In this document: positions 42,296 through 64,000 of the stretch, one piece after another
Layout: every line of letters starts with the position of its first letter
How positions within the stretch are numbered: position 1 is the first letter of the stretch
Origin: Amoebidium appalachense
Lineage: Eukaryota > Ichthyosporea
Assembly: GCA_963693365.1 (NCBI GenBank)
Contig: CAVNZM010000011.1
Span: 4,340,001 to 4,404,000 of the forward strand
Direction of reading: 5' to 3'
DNA length: 64,000 bases
Position numbers and translations under genes: made by a program
The notes under the pieces: model-generated
What the model saw: the letters and a program-made list of their open reading frames with translations, nothing else
What the model was told of the DNA's origin: nothing
The model's database searches: none

Positions 42296-42297
42296 CA
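41640..42297. repeat. (GA)n purine tract
   Basis: Almost pure AG repeat, the last 80 bp perfect (GA)n. It is followed by unique DNA. Confidence 0.95.
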
Positions 42298-44004
42298 GAT
42301 CTCTAGAAGGGGGTGCGCGGGCGCCCCAGGAAGGGAAGTGATCGTAAGAAAATCCTCACGAGAGAGAATTATTTAAGAAAGGACCACAAGCTAGAGACAC
42401 GGAGAGAACTTAGCACACAGGAATCGATGCGAATGTGGTCACACTCGGTAAAGCTTTTCAGCGGGCGGCGCGCTGCGCGCGCCTCTATTCATGGAAGTTA
42501 GTCAGCAACACAATGTCTCTATGCTGAGATAAACAGGCGATTATAACACCTAAACGAAAGTATTAGCCTGGCTGTCTCAGGTTATAATGGTGCGGGTAGG
42601 AGCGGTAGGCGGGTGGTTACATGCGTGGTGAAAAACATGACTGAGTTTTCACCAGAACCATGTGTGTTTTGGCTTCTCGGGCTGCCAGGTACAGGATATA
42701 TTTACATATTAGCAGATAGGTATGCATAAATAATCTGATTTATCCAAAGTATGTTTATCCCGGAAATACCCCACCTTTCGCGAGGCCAAAATGCGTGACG
42801 TCACAAAACCTCGGAAAATAGCCGACTGAAACCCAAATGTCGAACCCTGTCCCCAAACCCGCGGGCTCGTCCAAAAAAAAGCTCACCTGAATTTTCGGGC
42901 CAATCCCTCGCTGCCATACAGATGATTGGTTCTTCACCTTTTGATTCATCTGTCCTCTAGAGCACAAAGGAGGGGTGCGAAATGACGACAGTTTCGTTGA
43001 CGAGAGTTCGGATTGGGAAATCAAAAAAAAAATTACCGAAGCTTTTGAATTCAATAACTTGCTTGTTAGCAATCTGTATTTTTCATATTTAACATAACAT
43101 AATATTAATTTAGAAGATAAAAAATCTGGATTAATATATTAAAGTTAGAGAATATAGTCATTTTATAGATTTCTGTCTGATGTCAACATATCTTAGACCC
43201 CCCTTTCTTCCTTTGGGAATAATTGGGATGTGAAAAGCGAATATTTATGGCTCGATCGCGAGCGGATACGAGGATGGTTAGAGATCCATGCGTAAATAAA
43301 TGCTTTATACTGGCACCGAACGCTTCACAAACATATAATAAATACTTAACCACATAAAACTCTTTGTATACTTCAGCTGCGCATAAAAGTAATAACAACA
43401 ACTCTACCCGCAGTTCAACTGACAAGTGCTCCCTGCTCACTGTTTCTGGCGGTCCCCCTTGCCTTACTCTTTGCGCAACCAATCACAGCCTTCAGCGAGG
43501 AAAGCCCATTCTGTGGGTAATGATATGTATTCAATCATACGCAAGAAAATTTTGTGAGAGAATGTCATCTATTTCGTGGTATGCAGGCAGGTCAGCTGGC
43601 TCGAGACACCTTCAAAGAGAACTCTCCACACGTTATAAGCAACAAAAAAAAAGAAAGCTAAGTTTTATACTTTGTTAAATTCCTAATGTGTTATTCATTG
43701 ATATGAACTTACAGGCTATTTCAACCCTTTGAAATAGTTGCATGATGAAGTTTTGTTTGTGGCATTTGATTGGCTGTAGATCCCTTCTGGCTTATGGCCC
43801 AGAATCTCGGAGCAGGGCAAATCGACTAGATTGGCCCCAGGAATATAAGGATTTATTCTGGCCTTCAAATTGTTGCCCAGCACAGTTCGGCCTTTAAGCT
43901 TCCCGTTCACAAATTTCTCCTGTGTGTGGCCGTACAAAAACCCTGGTACCCCACATCATAGTTACCTTAGAACACCTCCCTCTCACTCTGAACACACGTT
44001 GAAA

Positions 44005-44880
44005 ATGGTGAGAATCGCAGCTGAAGCAGAGATTCTTATGCATCCTGCTGAGTACTGGGAAATTCGCAACACCCCAGAGTTCCTGGCCATCGAGTGCGAG
44101 TTTCTCAACAATGCATGCAAGTACATACACGAAGAGCAAGTGTGCGCGCAGGGAAGGAGACAGACACAGACAGTGATCACCAAGCCCGATCTCTCCGGTG
44201 TTCCTCAGTGGGTTCTTCGCATGGGTCCTGAGGATGGGATAACATTCACCGACTACGTTGAGTTTGTTTACGACCACGTCGACACTCCGTACGTTTGCAA
44301 GGTGAAGACGGTGCCTTCGATTATGTCCGACAGGTGTTCAATCCTTGGTTGCCTTAAGGTCATCCCATCCCCCGATGGGCGCACATGCAAGCAGACTATA
44401 GAGATCGAACTTGCTGTGAATGTTTTCGGCGCCGGGTCGATTCTCGAGCAGGTTGTGGGAAGGGGTATCACCGAAGGGTATAAGAAGCTTCCAAGCATGG
44501 TCGAGAAGTGGAAGTCGGTGGCGTCAAGCGAAAACATGTGGAAGTTGGGTGGCATTAGCGCGGCAAGCGCGGCAACAATCACAAACCAGGAGGAGGAATG
44601 GGAAACAAAGAGCAATGTTTCGGAAGATTCAGAGTTTTACGACGCTGATGAAACGGAAACGGAAATTGGGGAAGTTACACCAGCAACATCGGTAATGGAC
44701 CTGTCAAGGGAGTCGTTGCCAAGCAGCGGGGAGGAGGAAGAAGGTATGGACGTCATCACGGCCCAGCCATCTGTGATTGTTCTGGACGAGCCCAGCGCAA
44801 CCATATACGACCTTAGCCAGACGGAGCAACCTGTTACGTGTACTGTACCTAAGTTTGCCTTTAGCAACTTGTGGAGCTAG
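44005..44880 (+). CDS. START-like (SRPBCC/DUF2505-type) lipid-binding domain protein, intronless
   Basis: Single exon, 291 aa, TAG stop. ATG at 44005 has a good context (AAAATGG); an in-frame open extension reaches 43870 but looks like 5' leader. Residues about 11-175 have the pattern of SRPBCC/START-superfamily proteins: HPAEYWEIRNTPEF, a central run YVCKVKTVPSIMSDR, CKQTIEIELAVNVFGAGSILE, and a C-terminal helix GITEGYKKLPSMVEKW, which in this fold packs over a hydrophobic pocket. The remaining 110 residues are acidic and Ser/Thr-rich, probably disordered. The ligand cannot be predicted. It is unusual here in having no intron and no simple repeats, like the GST-like gene 2 kb downstream. Confidence 0.72.
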   Translation: MVRIAAEAEILMHPAEYWEIRNTPEFLAIECEFLNNACKYIHEEQVCAQGRRQTQTVITKPDLSGVPQWVLRMGPEDGITFTDYVEFVYDHVDTPYVCKVKTVPSIMSDRCSILGCLKVIPSPDGRTCKQTIEIELAVNVFGAGSILEQVVGRGITEGYKKLPSMVEKWKSVASSENMWKLGGISAASAATITNQEEEWETKSNVSEDSEFYDADETETEIGEVTPATSVMDLSRESLPSSGEEEEGMDVITAQPSVIVLDEPSATIYDLSQTEQPVTCTVPKFAFSNLWS

Positions 44881-46822
44881 ACATACATAAGTTTGGCTAT
44901 TGGTTTAGATAGGGAGGGGGGAGCGGGTTTAGAAGAGAATAGACTAGCGGAAGGTCCGCTGGATTGTGTGAGAATGAAAAGCAGAGGATGGTGTTTGCAA
45001 AAATTATTGAACACGGTGTTGTTTTATGGGGTATGGGTACGACACAAATCTTGTATATACAGTTGTTCTCTGTCTAACTTTTTCCTTGTTTTTTTTAAAG
45101 CATGTCAAAGACCTGTTTAGCCAACCAAATGAGAAATTAACTCTTCTTGTCATGCCTTTATCCCTACATATTTGTATTGTGACATGCAATAGTACCACCA
45201 TGCTTTGTGTCTAGTGTACACCGTCACGTGGTGGGAGTGGCTGTCAATAGTATATATGCCAGGTGCCAAAAATAGCACCGCACCTTGTTGCTTGCCTTCT
45301 AAGGCAACATGCGCAGGAGACGTGACCTGACAGAGGGTTATATGCGGTCAAAATTAGTCTGGAAGGACACGTGGGCCGCTGGGCCGGCAGAAAATACAAA
45401 GTGCAACTACGTATCTGTACATACATTCTCCTACATCAGTGCCTGCGGTGTGTGTATCGAGAGCGCCTTATCCATAAGCACGTGTGTGTGTAGTTTTGCG
45501 GGAGTCCCTACGTATACCTGATCACTTTGCCTGAATTAAGGAAAGGGTTTCGGCAACCTTTTAATGTGTCGGGGAGCGCATTCGCATGTGACGCCGCTGT
45601 TTAACTTCGTTGTCTTCTGCTCTGTCCAGCAACGACTTCCTTGCAAATAGCTGCAACATTTGAGTCGACTCGAGTGCCTTTTGAACGGTGGGTTTTGGTG
45701 GCTACCGGTACCACCTGGTGTTTGTTTTTGTTTGTTTGTTTTGTTTGTACGTTCAGGATGGCTAGCTAGAAGTTGGCACAAGGCAGTCCTCGGTCTTTCT
45801 CCATTTCTTTCCTTCCTATTTTTTTTTTTTTTTTTAAGTCGAGATGGGAAAAGAGGGTGGTGGTGGTGGTGGTGGTGGTGGTAGGGGGGGAAGGGGGGAT
45901 ACGAGTTAGAAGCTCTTTGGGGTGTCACAGTTAAGTGGGGCTGTGGGCATTCATGATCTTCGAGAGGCAGACTGAATACAAGGCCCGAAGATCATGATAC
46001 CAGTGGACGAAGCAGCCCCAGGCGAGGACCGGAGGCACCCGTGTTCCATAGACAAGCAACAGTAAAATGAGATAACACGTAAAATGGCAGGGGAAGTCGT
46101 GTGTGCAAGAGCAGGTTCAAGTGGCTGTATACGTGTATGTATGTACCTGTCTGTAACTTGCCCATCAAGTGCACCATGGGGACGTGTGTGTGCTTGTATA
46201 TGGTGTGTGTGTTGGTGTGGTTTAAATTACTAGTGAGCGCAAGTAGCTGCTGGTTGTGGTTGTTGTGTCTTTGGGGTTGGGGGGAAATGGTTGTGGTGTG
46301 GTGGTGGGGGTGTGGCAAAAGCGTTGGAGGGGAAAGGGAGGCCAAACCTCCTTTTGGGGGGTGGGTGGGGGGGGGGGGGGGGGGGGGGAGGGGGGGGGGG
46401 GGGGGGAGGGGGAGGGGGGGGGAGGGGGGAGGAGGGTATCTGGATTGTAAGACTGGTTCCCGCAAGGCAGCTGTACGCCAATTACTTGTAGTAAAATCCT
46501 CCTATTCTATCCTACTCTAACATCGTGCATGGACCAGCCATGACCACAAAATAAACAGTTACCTTTTTAAAAGAAAACGAAAAATCCAAGAATTTACCTA
46601 CGTATCACGGCTTTCTCAGTTACGGTGTACACTGCTAGATCTAAAGTAGGTGTGCCTTAATCGGTTAAGACTCACACTTCTTCTTGGTTCAGTGAAGCGC
46701 ACATATACACGTTGACTTTTCCTCTCTTCCAACCTACCTCCCTCCCTGCCTCCCTCCTTCCCTCTTCTCTCCCTCCGTCTCCCCCATCCTCCCTCCTTCC
46801 TCTCTCTCTCTCTCTAGTACTA
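44881..46822. other. Spacer between two convergent intronless genes
   Basis: 3' flanks of the START-like (+) and GST-like (-) genes. It contains (GGT)n at about 45858-45883, G-rich DNA at 46366-46435, a 12-bp perfect inverted repeat (45951-45962/45986-45997) and CT-rich DNA (46720-46816). No gene recognised. Confidence 0.5.
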
Positions 46823-47944
46823 CTACCGACTTTTCAGCAACGGCTCCTCCTCACTAGCCCCCTCCTTTCTCTTTTCCACAATCCTATCTTGCCTGTGCTT
46901 ATATAGAGCAAGAATGTGCTTCCCTGCCTGTGTCTGTCTCCACCTCTGCACGTGTGATTGGAAGTCTTCTGGTAATTCCTCCAACGAACACACCCTCTCA
47001 CACACCTGATCCGGCCAGATGTTTAACATGAGCAAAGAAGCAGCTGTTATGTCGCCGCCGTTTATTGTCTCCGTATTGGATAGATGATTAACGGGTGTGA
47101 GGGTATTACTGCTCGTGCTTATATCACTCTCTTGAAACAGTAGCCTCTTGCTGATATCAGACAAAACCTCGTCAATGTGAGACACGGATGACTGGTACCT
47201 CGCTTCGGTAAGGATGGGAAACACGGCAAAAAACGCATCGACAAATGGCCAGAAGGCATAATCAAACACAAGTTGCTGCCATCTAGGTGCGTTCTTCTTC
47301 CAGGCAGTAGACATGATCTCTCTCCCGTGGTATCCCTCCTTTTTCACGGCCACGGTGTTATACCATAAAAGGGTAATTGGTCCCAGTTTGCGTAATTCCA
47401 CACCAAGCCATTTGGAAAACTCCGCTATCTCAGCAGAAGGAAGAAGTCCTTCTTTCGATTTCTCATTGGCATACCCCACGATGTCAAATGAATCTGTGAG
47501 GATCCGGTTGTCTGGTGTTATGAGAATGGGCAATGTTTGGCTCTTGTTTCGAGTTAGCACTCGAACTAGCCAGTGCGCTCCGGGTGCCCAACACACTTCC
47601 TTGTATGGAACATGAGCCGCATCTAAAGCCCAACGTGCTCGTTCACAATAGTGAGAGTAGTGAAAAGTTATCAAGAGATGATGCCCAGGAGACCATCCAA
47701 AAGCCTTTGAAACGGATGTTTTTGCTAATTGATCAATCCCTGGAATGTGATCTAGCAACCAGACAAGCGAGGCTAAGAGCCATAAGGTGACACGAAGGAA
47801 GAGGTACCACACGAGGAAGATGGGCACAAGCAGGCACACAAATAACTGCTTGGCCTCCATCGCAAACGGAACTATAGAAACTTTCAAAAATGCTTTACGA
47901 AAAAAATAGCGTTTCTGACTCTTGAGCTCCATGCCATTAGACAT
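46823..47944 (-). CDS. Membrane-anchored glutathione S-transferase-like protein, intronless
   Basis: Single exon, 373 aa. After a short basic N-terminus comes a strongly hydrophobic region (about 34-64, LFVCLLVPIFLVWYLFLRV...), likely one or two membrane segments. A GST N-terminal thioredoxin-like domain follows: FHYSHYCERARWALD, then SQTLPILITPDNRILTDSFDIVGYANE, which contains the conserved cis-Pro and the D-S glutathione-gamma-glutamyl contacts. The rest is helical and fits a GST C-terminal domain. The cytosolic tail EEEPLLKSR matches the [DE]xxxL[LI] endolysosomal sorting motif. Substrate unknown; GST-like proteins with anchors include GDAP1- and PGES2-type proteins, but I see no specific match. 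Start: ATG at 47944; a second Met lies four codons on. Confidence 0.8.
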   Translation of the reverse strand: MSNGMELKSQKRYFFRKAFLKVSIVPFAMEAKQLFVCLLVPIFLVWYLFLRVTLWLLASLVWLLDHIPGIDQLAKTSVSKAFGWSPGHHLLITFHYSHYCERARWALDAAHVPYKEVCWAPGAHWLVRVLTRNKSQTLPILITPDNRILTDSFDIVGYANEKSKEGLLPSAEIAEFSKWLGVELRKLGPITLLWYNTVAVKKEGYHGREIMSTAWKKNAPRWQQLVFDYAFWPFVDAFFAVFPILTEARYQSSVSHIDEVLSDISKRLLFQESDISTSSNTLTPVNHLSNTETINGGDITAASLLMLNIWPDQVCERVCSLEELPEDFQSHVQRWRQTQAGKHILALYKHRQDRIVEKRKEGASEEEPLLKSR

Positions 47945-48711
47945 TAATTAATCTAACTTTGCTGCCCCTTCGACAATATTTCACCATTTTGACGACTTCC
48001 TACAGGCCAAAAGTGACGTCATGTTGAAAGACTACAAATCCACCTTTGTACATGTATTCGAAACCAAACAAAATTTATAAAAACAGGAACATGAGCACAC
48101 ATGTGCACACGTGCACAAGGCATGTTGCCTGAAATGGGCACAAAGGACCGAACTCAAAGTTGACGTTTTTCCTCTTCAACTTTTTGTCGACTCGAGCATG
48201 ACCGATCAGGCCGACGGCGCGCCACTGGGCCGTGGAAGTGAGCATAAATTGCAGTTTATCATTTCAATCAAGCATGATGGTGGCATCACCATCATGATAG
48301 TATGGAATGTGCATGTGGTAGGAAAAGGTGTTATCCAGCCCTCTGCCTGTGTTCCATTACTAAGTGCACACCCATCTAGTTTGGGCACCTTTCAAACGTA
48401 TTACGCCCAAGAACCCTGCACAGGGTTCGAGCTCTGCGCAAGAACTTTGGCAACCACGACTCAGATACCAGCACGGGTATATATTTATTTTGGAGATACT
48501 TCAAGGAAAAGTATCGTCACACCAGAATATACATGAATATGACTATTATTCTCTTTGACCAGAAAAAATGTTAACCTTAACTCCGGTGCACGTGGTTACA
48601 TTCTTTCAAACTTTGTTTAATATATTTCTTTTTGTTGTTTCGTGTCTTTTCATTTCTTCCCTTTCTTTCTTTCGTTTTTTTTTCCCTGTCTTTGCCTGGT
48701 GGCCCGGTAGT
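47945..48711. other. Spacer between GST-like and ARPC3 genes
   Basis: GST-like promoter side and ARPC3 3' flank. A 141-codon plus-strand frame (48111-48536) has no family resemblance and no supporting signals. T-rich at 48655-48690. Confidence 0.5.
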
Positions 48712-54076
<5,365 letters not shown>

Positions 54077-54891
54077 TTTGAAGGATTGGTGCCGAAGACG
54101 GCAAACGGGGACTAATATTACGAGTATATGGTAATGCAACCTTCTATTGCAAAAAAATCCTCTTTATGTCCCAACTTGATCACTCTCCAAAAACAAAAAA
54201 AAAGTGTAATTAGAGTCTTTGCTTTTTTCGTTTTTGAAAAAGATCGATGGATCCAAACAAGTTAGGCCAAGCGAAAAGCGAAAATTTTGATTCTATATTT
54301 AGATTCTAATTCTGAAATACTTTCTATATTTAGCCGTGAGCCCTTTTTGAAAAGTTTCGTAACATCTGGGCCAAGAAAAGAGCAGGCCGGCTGAGGCCGC
54401 CCGCGCGCAACAAGCCTCTCAAGCTCCGCGGAGCCCTCCATAGTGCTCAGGGCCTTCGTTTTTGGTTTTGCAAAGGAAGAAGACGGGTTGGACGAAGACC
54501 TACATTAGTAATGGTACAGAAAGATAGGCATAGAGAGAGCTTGTCATATATATTTTTGTTTGGTTCATTAGTAATGGGATAAGAAATGACCATCTCGAAA
54601 GTTTATTACGTTGTTGTTTGGTTCACTCTCAGACCGAAGCTCTCTCTGAAGGTGGATTTCGTTGTAGTGGCTCACTTTTCATATCCAAGGAGCACAACCC
54701 TTATTTAGGCCATCTCAGATAATATATACTATGCAGACACGGTCTTAAAACTGTGAGGAGACAGATGCTTAATCGTCTTACAGCTCATGAGATGTGGTTA
54801 ACAACCACTGTAACGAAGGTGTTTCGAACAGGATTGCTGTACGGCAACCCTAAGTTAACGCCATTGACAGAGTCCTAGACGTAGGGTAAAG
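54077..54891. promoter_or_regulatory. Divergent promoter region of ARPC3 and the DUF429 gene
   Basis: 815 bp between two divergent start codons, free of long microsatellites and AT-richer than the surroundings, so it probably holds both promoters. Short repeated TTCTATATTTAG elements occur near 54289 and 54323. No firm TATA box or factor site can be assigned. Confidence 0.45.
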
Positions 54892-60443
<5,552 letters not shown>

Positions 60444-61268
60444 CCATACAAACGTGTTGATTCAGAAGTGTAGGTTTTACACCGTATTGATTCTGCCATC
60501 GATATAGTCAACTTTGGGAGACAGGGAGTGAAAAAACAATGCCTTGGGCTGATAGCAGGGGGTTAAGTTTTTTTTGCTAGTGCAAGCAAACCTGAGGGTG
60601 AGTGGGGTGGGTGGCGTGGATGTTTTGCATGTGCAGTGTGCACTGTGAGGGTGATTGATGTGTGTGTGTGTGTGGTGTGTGTTGGGGTGGGGTGTATGTG
60701 TGTGGTGTGGGGGGGGGGGGGGGGGGGGGGGGAGGGGGGGTTGGGGGGGGGGGGGGGGGGAAAGGGGGGGGAGAGGGGTGAGTTAAACTTTATCCGCGTA
60801 AGTAGGCTATTGTTTAATTGGTTCCACGGTTGTGATCAGATGAGGGTATACAGATTTGGAAGGCACAAAATAATCTATATGGACGGGGGGTAGCAACTGA
60901 AGACGGAAGGGTGACCCTGGGGAGGGGGGGGAGGGGGGAGGGGGGAGGGGGGAAGGAGGAGGAAAGGGGCCTGGCTACTATGTAGAGTAAACGTTAACCG
61001 GGATGGTAAAGTAAAAACCCGGCTGTATGATTCTGAAAGTCCGTTGCGGCCTAGGGCCAGATCGCCTGAGCCACAGTACTAGTAGATGCAAATAAAGGAT
61101 AATCGTGCTCGGACACGAGCAGAAAAAGATGTGCAGGTTTTATTAACTCTAATTACATAGGCAGGTCTGTATGGTATTATCATTTCCCTCAAATTTCGCC
61201 AAAGTCTATGGCTTCAAGAAGGGGGGTGGGGTGGTTGATGGGTGGGCAGGGCGGGCCGGCGGCGGCGG

Positions 61269-61330
<62 letters not shown>

Positions 61331-62497
61331 CACGCCCATGCCCAGAGGAGGGTTCTACCTGGTGCGGGGGGAGTGTACGTGTGTTGGGGGGGGGACCGTG
61401 GGGGGAAGGGGGGGGGGGGGGGGGGGGGAGGATCAGTCTTTGTTGCATGCTTCCCGCCTGTGACCATGTGCCTGCAGGTGATTGGCCATGAGTCACGTGA
61501 CCTGAGGCTCCTAGATGCAGACTCACGGCCCTGGATATGGAATAACGGCCTCAGCTGGCACTGCGAAACTCACGGGGAAAAAGGAGGGGTGGGGGAGAGG
61601 CATGAGGGGAGGGGGAAACGGGGGCGGGGGGGAGGGAGAGGGGCGGGGGGGGGGGGGGGGGGGGGGGGGGAGGGGGGGGGGGGAGAACCAAAGTATCGGG
61701 AGATCGCTTTGTATCAACCGCTACTGAAACCAAAAAAATGAAAAATAATTCAGTGGAAAACCGTGAACCCAAAAGATTACAACCGTTTGTGTGTCTGGGC
61801 CCCAAATCCCAACCCCACGTTATAAAGGCCTGGCGAGCCCTTTATTCACTCGGAGATTGAATCGTCCCCCCCTGGTTTTACGTCATCGAATTACACATTA
61901 TATTCTCCAATTAGGCGCCAGGGGACTTCCGTCGTATCAGATTTGTATGCATTGTTGTGGATGGGGAGAAAGGTTGGGGAAGGGAAAGTGGGGTGGGGTG
62001 GGGGGGGGGGATGGACGGCGGGGACTTCAAAGGAGGCCCTGGGGACATTTTGGGGGGGGGGGGGGGGGGGGGGGGGGGAAGGGGGAGGGGGGAAGAAGGG
62101 GGGGGGGAGGGGAGGGGGGGGGGGGGGGGGAGATTTGAGATAATCAGAAGTTGAGCAGCGTAGTTTGGATGAGGTGCACGTGGGGATAGGTGTAGAGATT
62201 CGGGATAAAATGCGGAAGGGATGGTTAAAGGTCATGTGTAGAGAGAGAGATGTCGTGACTCTCTTGGCTGGTTTTTTGCATCCACTGTATTACTAACCCT
62301 AATACCTCATTTGGTTAGCAGTTAGTCACATGATGATGGCCCGTAGCCCAAACAAACAAATATGCGCAGGTACTATCAAGGGTGAAACGTACACGGCAAT
62401 TGGTTCGTCCACACGGATAGGGGGGGAGGGGGGGAGGGGGGGAGGGGGGAGGGGGAGAAGGAGGGGGAGGGGGAGGGCGAGGGGGAGGAGGGGAGGG

Positions 62498-62536
<39 letters not shown>

Positions 62537-62877
62537 GGGGAGGGAGGGGGACGATCAGCTAGCTACGTACTGACGTGTAGGAAAAAAATGCAATGTGTCG
62601 AAAGTGTGGAAATGACTCGAGGTGTCTGCACTGTTTGGTTTTTTTTTGTTTTTTTTTTGTTTTTGTTTTTTTTTTTTTGGGGGGGGGGGGGGGGGGTGAA
62701 GGGGGGAGGGGTTCTAAGTTTCTTTTTTGGCAGAGGGGGTGGAGTGGGGGGGGGGGGGGGGGGGGGGGATGGGAAGGGCAGAGCGGGGGGAGCGGGGGGG
62801 GGATAGGGAGATATGGGGGAATGAATGGATGGGGATAGGAAGGGAGGGGAAATGGGTGGGAGGAGGGGCGAGGGGCG

Positions 62878-62912
<35 letters not shown>

Positions 62913-63596
62913 GGGGGGTCTCCGAGGATAAGCAAGAGGTACTGTAAACAACTTAAGAAGAATCAGTATTAGAGACGCGGGGAGGTTGGGGGGGGGGAAG
63001 GGGGGGGAGGGCGGAGGAAGGGGGAGCAGTTGTGGTGGTGTGCGTGGTGTATGGGTGTGGGTGTGGGTGTGGGTGTGTGTGCTTGTCGCGTATGTGTCTG
63101 TGCTGGTGTGCTTTTTGTGTGTGCACACATACGATGTGGACATTTGCAATTGAGCGGCACATTCTGTGTACACCTCAATCTTGCCTGTAGTTACAGGGGC
63201 CTGAGAGTCACTGTGCACTGATTGGGTTTTCTGTCGGTTTCAAATATGAATTTTAATTCAAAAGAGGATTCGCGGGCTCTCAAACCTCAACTCAAATAGT
63301 ACTCTTTACATCAAATATTCCTTTGATGATGGCTACTATAAAACTTCAGCACAAACTTAAAAAAAAAGGGGGAAATGCAATAATTTAACATTAAAGATCA
63401 CAGCGCAGACTTCGCCAATACATTATAAATGTACAATACCGTGGCCACCTTTGTATGACCTGTATCTTTGATCTATTTACATTTAAGAAATCAAAAAACA
63501 GCCTAATTGCTCGGGTTCAAACCATTTGGAGGGGAAAAAATATACCAAAAAGAGAACATGATCATCAAGTTATACTACACATCTTAAAAAGAAAAT
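60444..63596. other. Spacer between DUF429 and MFS genes
   Basis: Convergent 3' flanks. Very G-rich blocks at 60711-60775, 61268-61327 (G58), 61390-61430, 61646-61684, 62050-62130, 62420-62545 and 62740-62915, plus a T/G composite at 62640-62696. Between them is unique DNA at 60780-61200, 61440-61560 and 61690-61960 with no exon I can defend. The segment 61470-61570 is open after a CCTGCAG acceptor-like site but has no recognisable product. Confidence 0.5.
61268..61327. repeat. G58 homopolymer after (GGC)n
   Basis: GGCGGCGGCG followed by about 58 G, the longest G run in the window. Confidence 0.95.
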
Positions 63597-64000
63597 CTAA
63601 TACAGCTCAGGCCGCAGATGCGCAGCAGTGATCCTCTTTGAATTGTGAGCCCTGTATGTCAGTGTGACCGTGATGGCGCTGCAAAGCACACACACGACAT
63701 TGAAAGCCATAGGTGCCCACACACTCACATCCACCAACACGTTCGAAAAAAGCGGTCCCAAACCGCCAAAAATCGCAAACGTAATGTTGTAGAAAAGGAA
63801 ACCCGTCACGCGTAGGTTCGTAGGGAACAATTCGGCCACCCAATACAACTGCACGCTGTTTCCCGCCAAATTCTTCAACACACCAATCAAAACCAACGAC
63901 ATATAGTTTGCAGCCGCATTGTCGAGCATCGCCGTCATGAACGACCACACGCCGGCCGTTGCGGGAACGGCGATTAGAAGAAGAACCATAACCACACGAC
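63597..64000 (-). CDS. MFS transporter, C-terminal part (metabolite/H+ symporter-like)
   Basis: Open from the window edge to a TAG at 63597-63599; 133 residues of the C-terminus are visible and the rest lies beyond 64000. Three to four hydrophobic segments are present, with the MFS signature region ELFPTNLRVTG followed by FLFYNITFAIFGGLGPLF. Together these resemble the last transmembrane helices of the MHS/ProP-type and sugar-porter branches of the major facilitator superfamily. Substrate cannot be told from this part. The tail after the last helix is basic. It is uninterrupted for over 400 bp, so the last exon is long or the gene is intronless. Confidence 0.82.
   Translation of the reverse strand, partial: RVVMVLLLIAVPATAGVWSFMTAMLDNAAANYMSLVLIGVLKNLAGNSVQLYWVAELFPTNLRVTGFLFYNITFAIFGGLGPLFSNVLVDVSVWAPMAFNVVCVLCSAITVTLTYRAHNSKRITAAHLRPELY

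Larger units (their letters stand above)
37068..44004. other. Gene-poor purine-rich region
   Basis: About 7 kb with no convincing exon. It contains (GA)n/(GGA)n tracts (37775-38147, 38860-40010, 41640-42297), two copies of a composite module (37210 and 38460), a 26-bp tandem array (40223-40300), a perfect hairpin (41051-41084), and AT-richer unique DNA at 42500-43900. Long E/R- or S/L-rich open frames here are translations of the GA repeats. Confidence 0.6.

Noticed and set aside
43183-43482. 99-codon minus-strand frame upstream of the START-like gene
   Set aside because: No domain, no splice context and atypical composition; not supported.
48111-48536. 141-codon plus-strand frame
   Set aside because: No recognisable domain, no splice or promoter signal, and it lies in the spacer between two minus-strand genes; consistent with chance.
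61470-61570. Open segment after CCTGCAG as an exon
   Set aside because: No partner exon in phase, no donor before the G-rich tract and no recognisable product.
63607-63948. Second minus-strand frame overlapping the MFS gene
   Set aside because: Out-of-frame shadow of the MFS coding sequence without membrane-segment pattern.

Overview
The window is nuclear DNA from an intron-rich eukaryote, probably a protist; I cannot place it further. Supporting evidence: spliceosomal genes with GT-AG and a few GC-AG introns, an intronless tRNA-Ala, eukaryote-only proteins (Treslin/TICRR, NOP53, ARPC3), and introns and spacers packed with homopolymers (up to C90), (CA/GT)n, (GGGT)n and (GA)n. Most long open frames are artefacts of these repeats. 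Exon models were built by hand from splice signals, reading phase and family resemblance.

Layout. 133-16794 (+): 20-exon gene for a Treslin/TICRR/Sld3-type replication-initiation factor. 19104-21053 (+): small I78-type peptidase inhibitor. 21981-22053 (+): tRNA-Ala(AGC). 23331-30083 (-): five-exon NOP53 ribosome-biogenesis factor. 31748-37067 (-): three-exon unrecognised coiled-coil/membrane protein. 37.1-43.9 kb: gene-poor, purine-rich (GA)n/(GGA)n DNA with duplicated modules. 44005-44880 (+) and 46823-47944 (-): two intronless genes (START-like protein; membrane-anchored GST-like protein). 48712-54076 (-): six-exon ARPC3. 54892-60443 (+): six-exon DUF429 RNase H-like protein, divergent from ARPC3. 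63597-64000 (-): C-terminal end of an MFS transporter running off the window.

The genes do not form a pathway; this is a mixed housekeeping neighbourhood. The most interesting structure is a dispersed repeat of about 270 bp, seen in about ten full or broken copies. Every copy recognised lies in an intron, every one is in the sense orientation of its host gene, and most end in a poly(C) tract on the sense strand. Shorter copies tend to lose the opposite (5') end, as expected for a retroposon with a C-rich 3' tail. A second theme is poly(C) lying a few bases downstream of many 5' splice sites.
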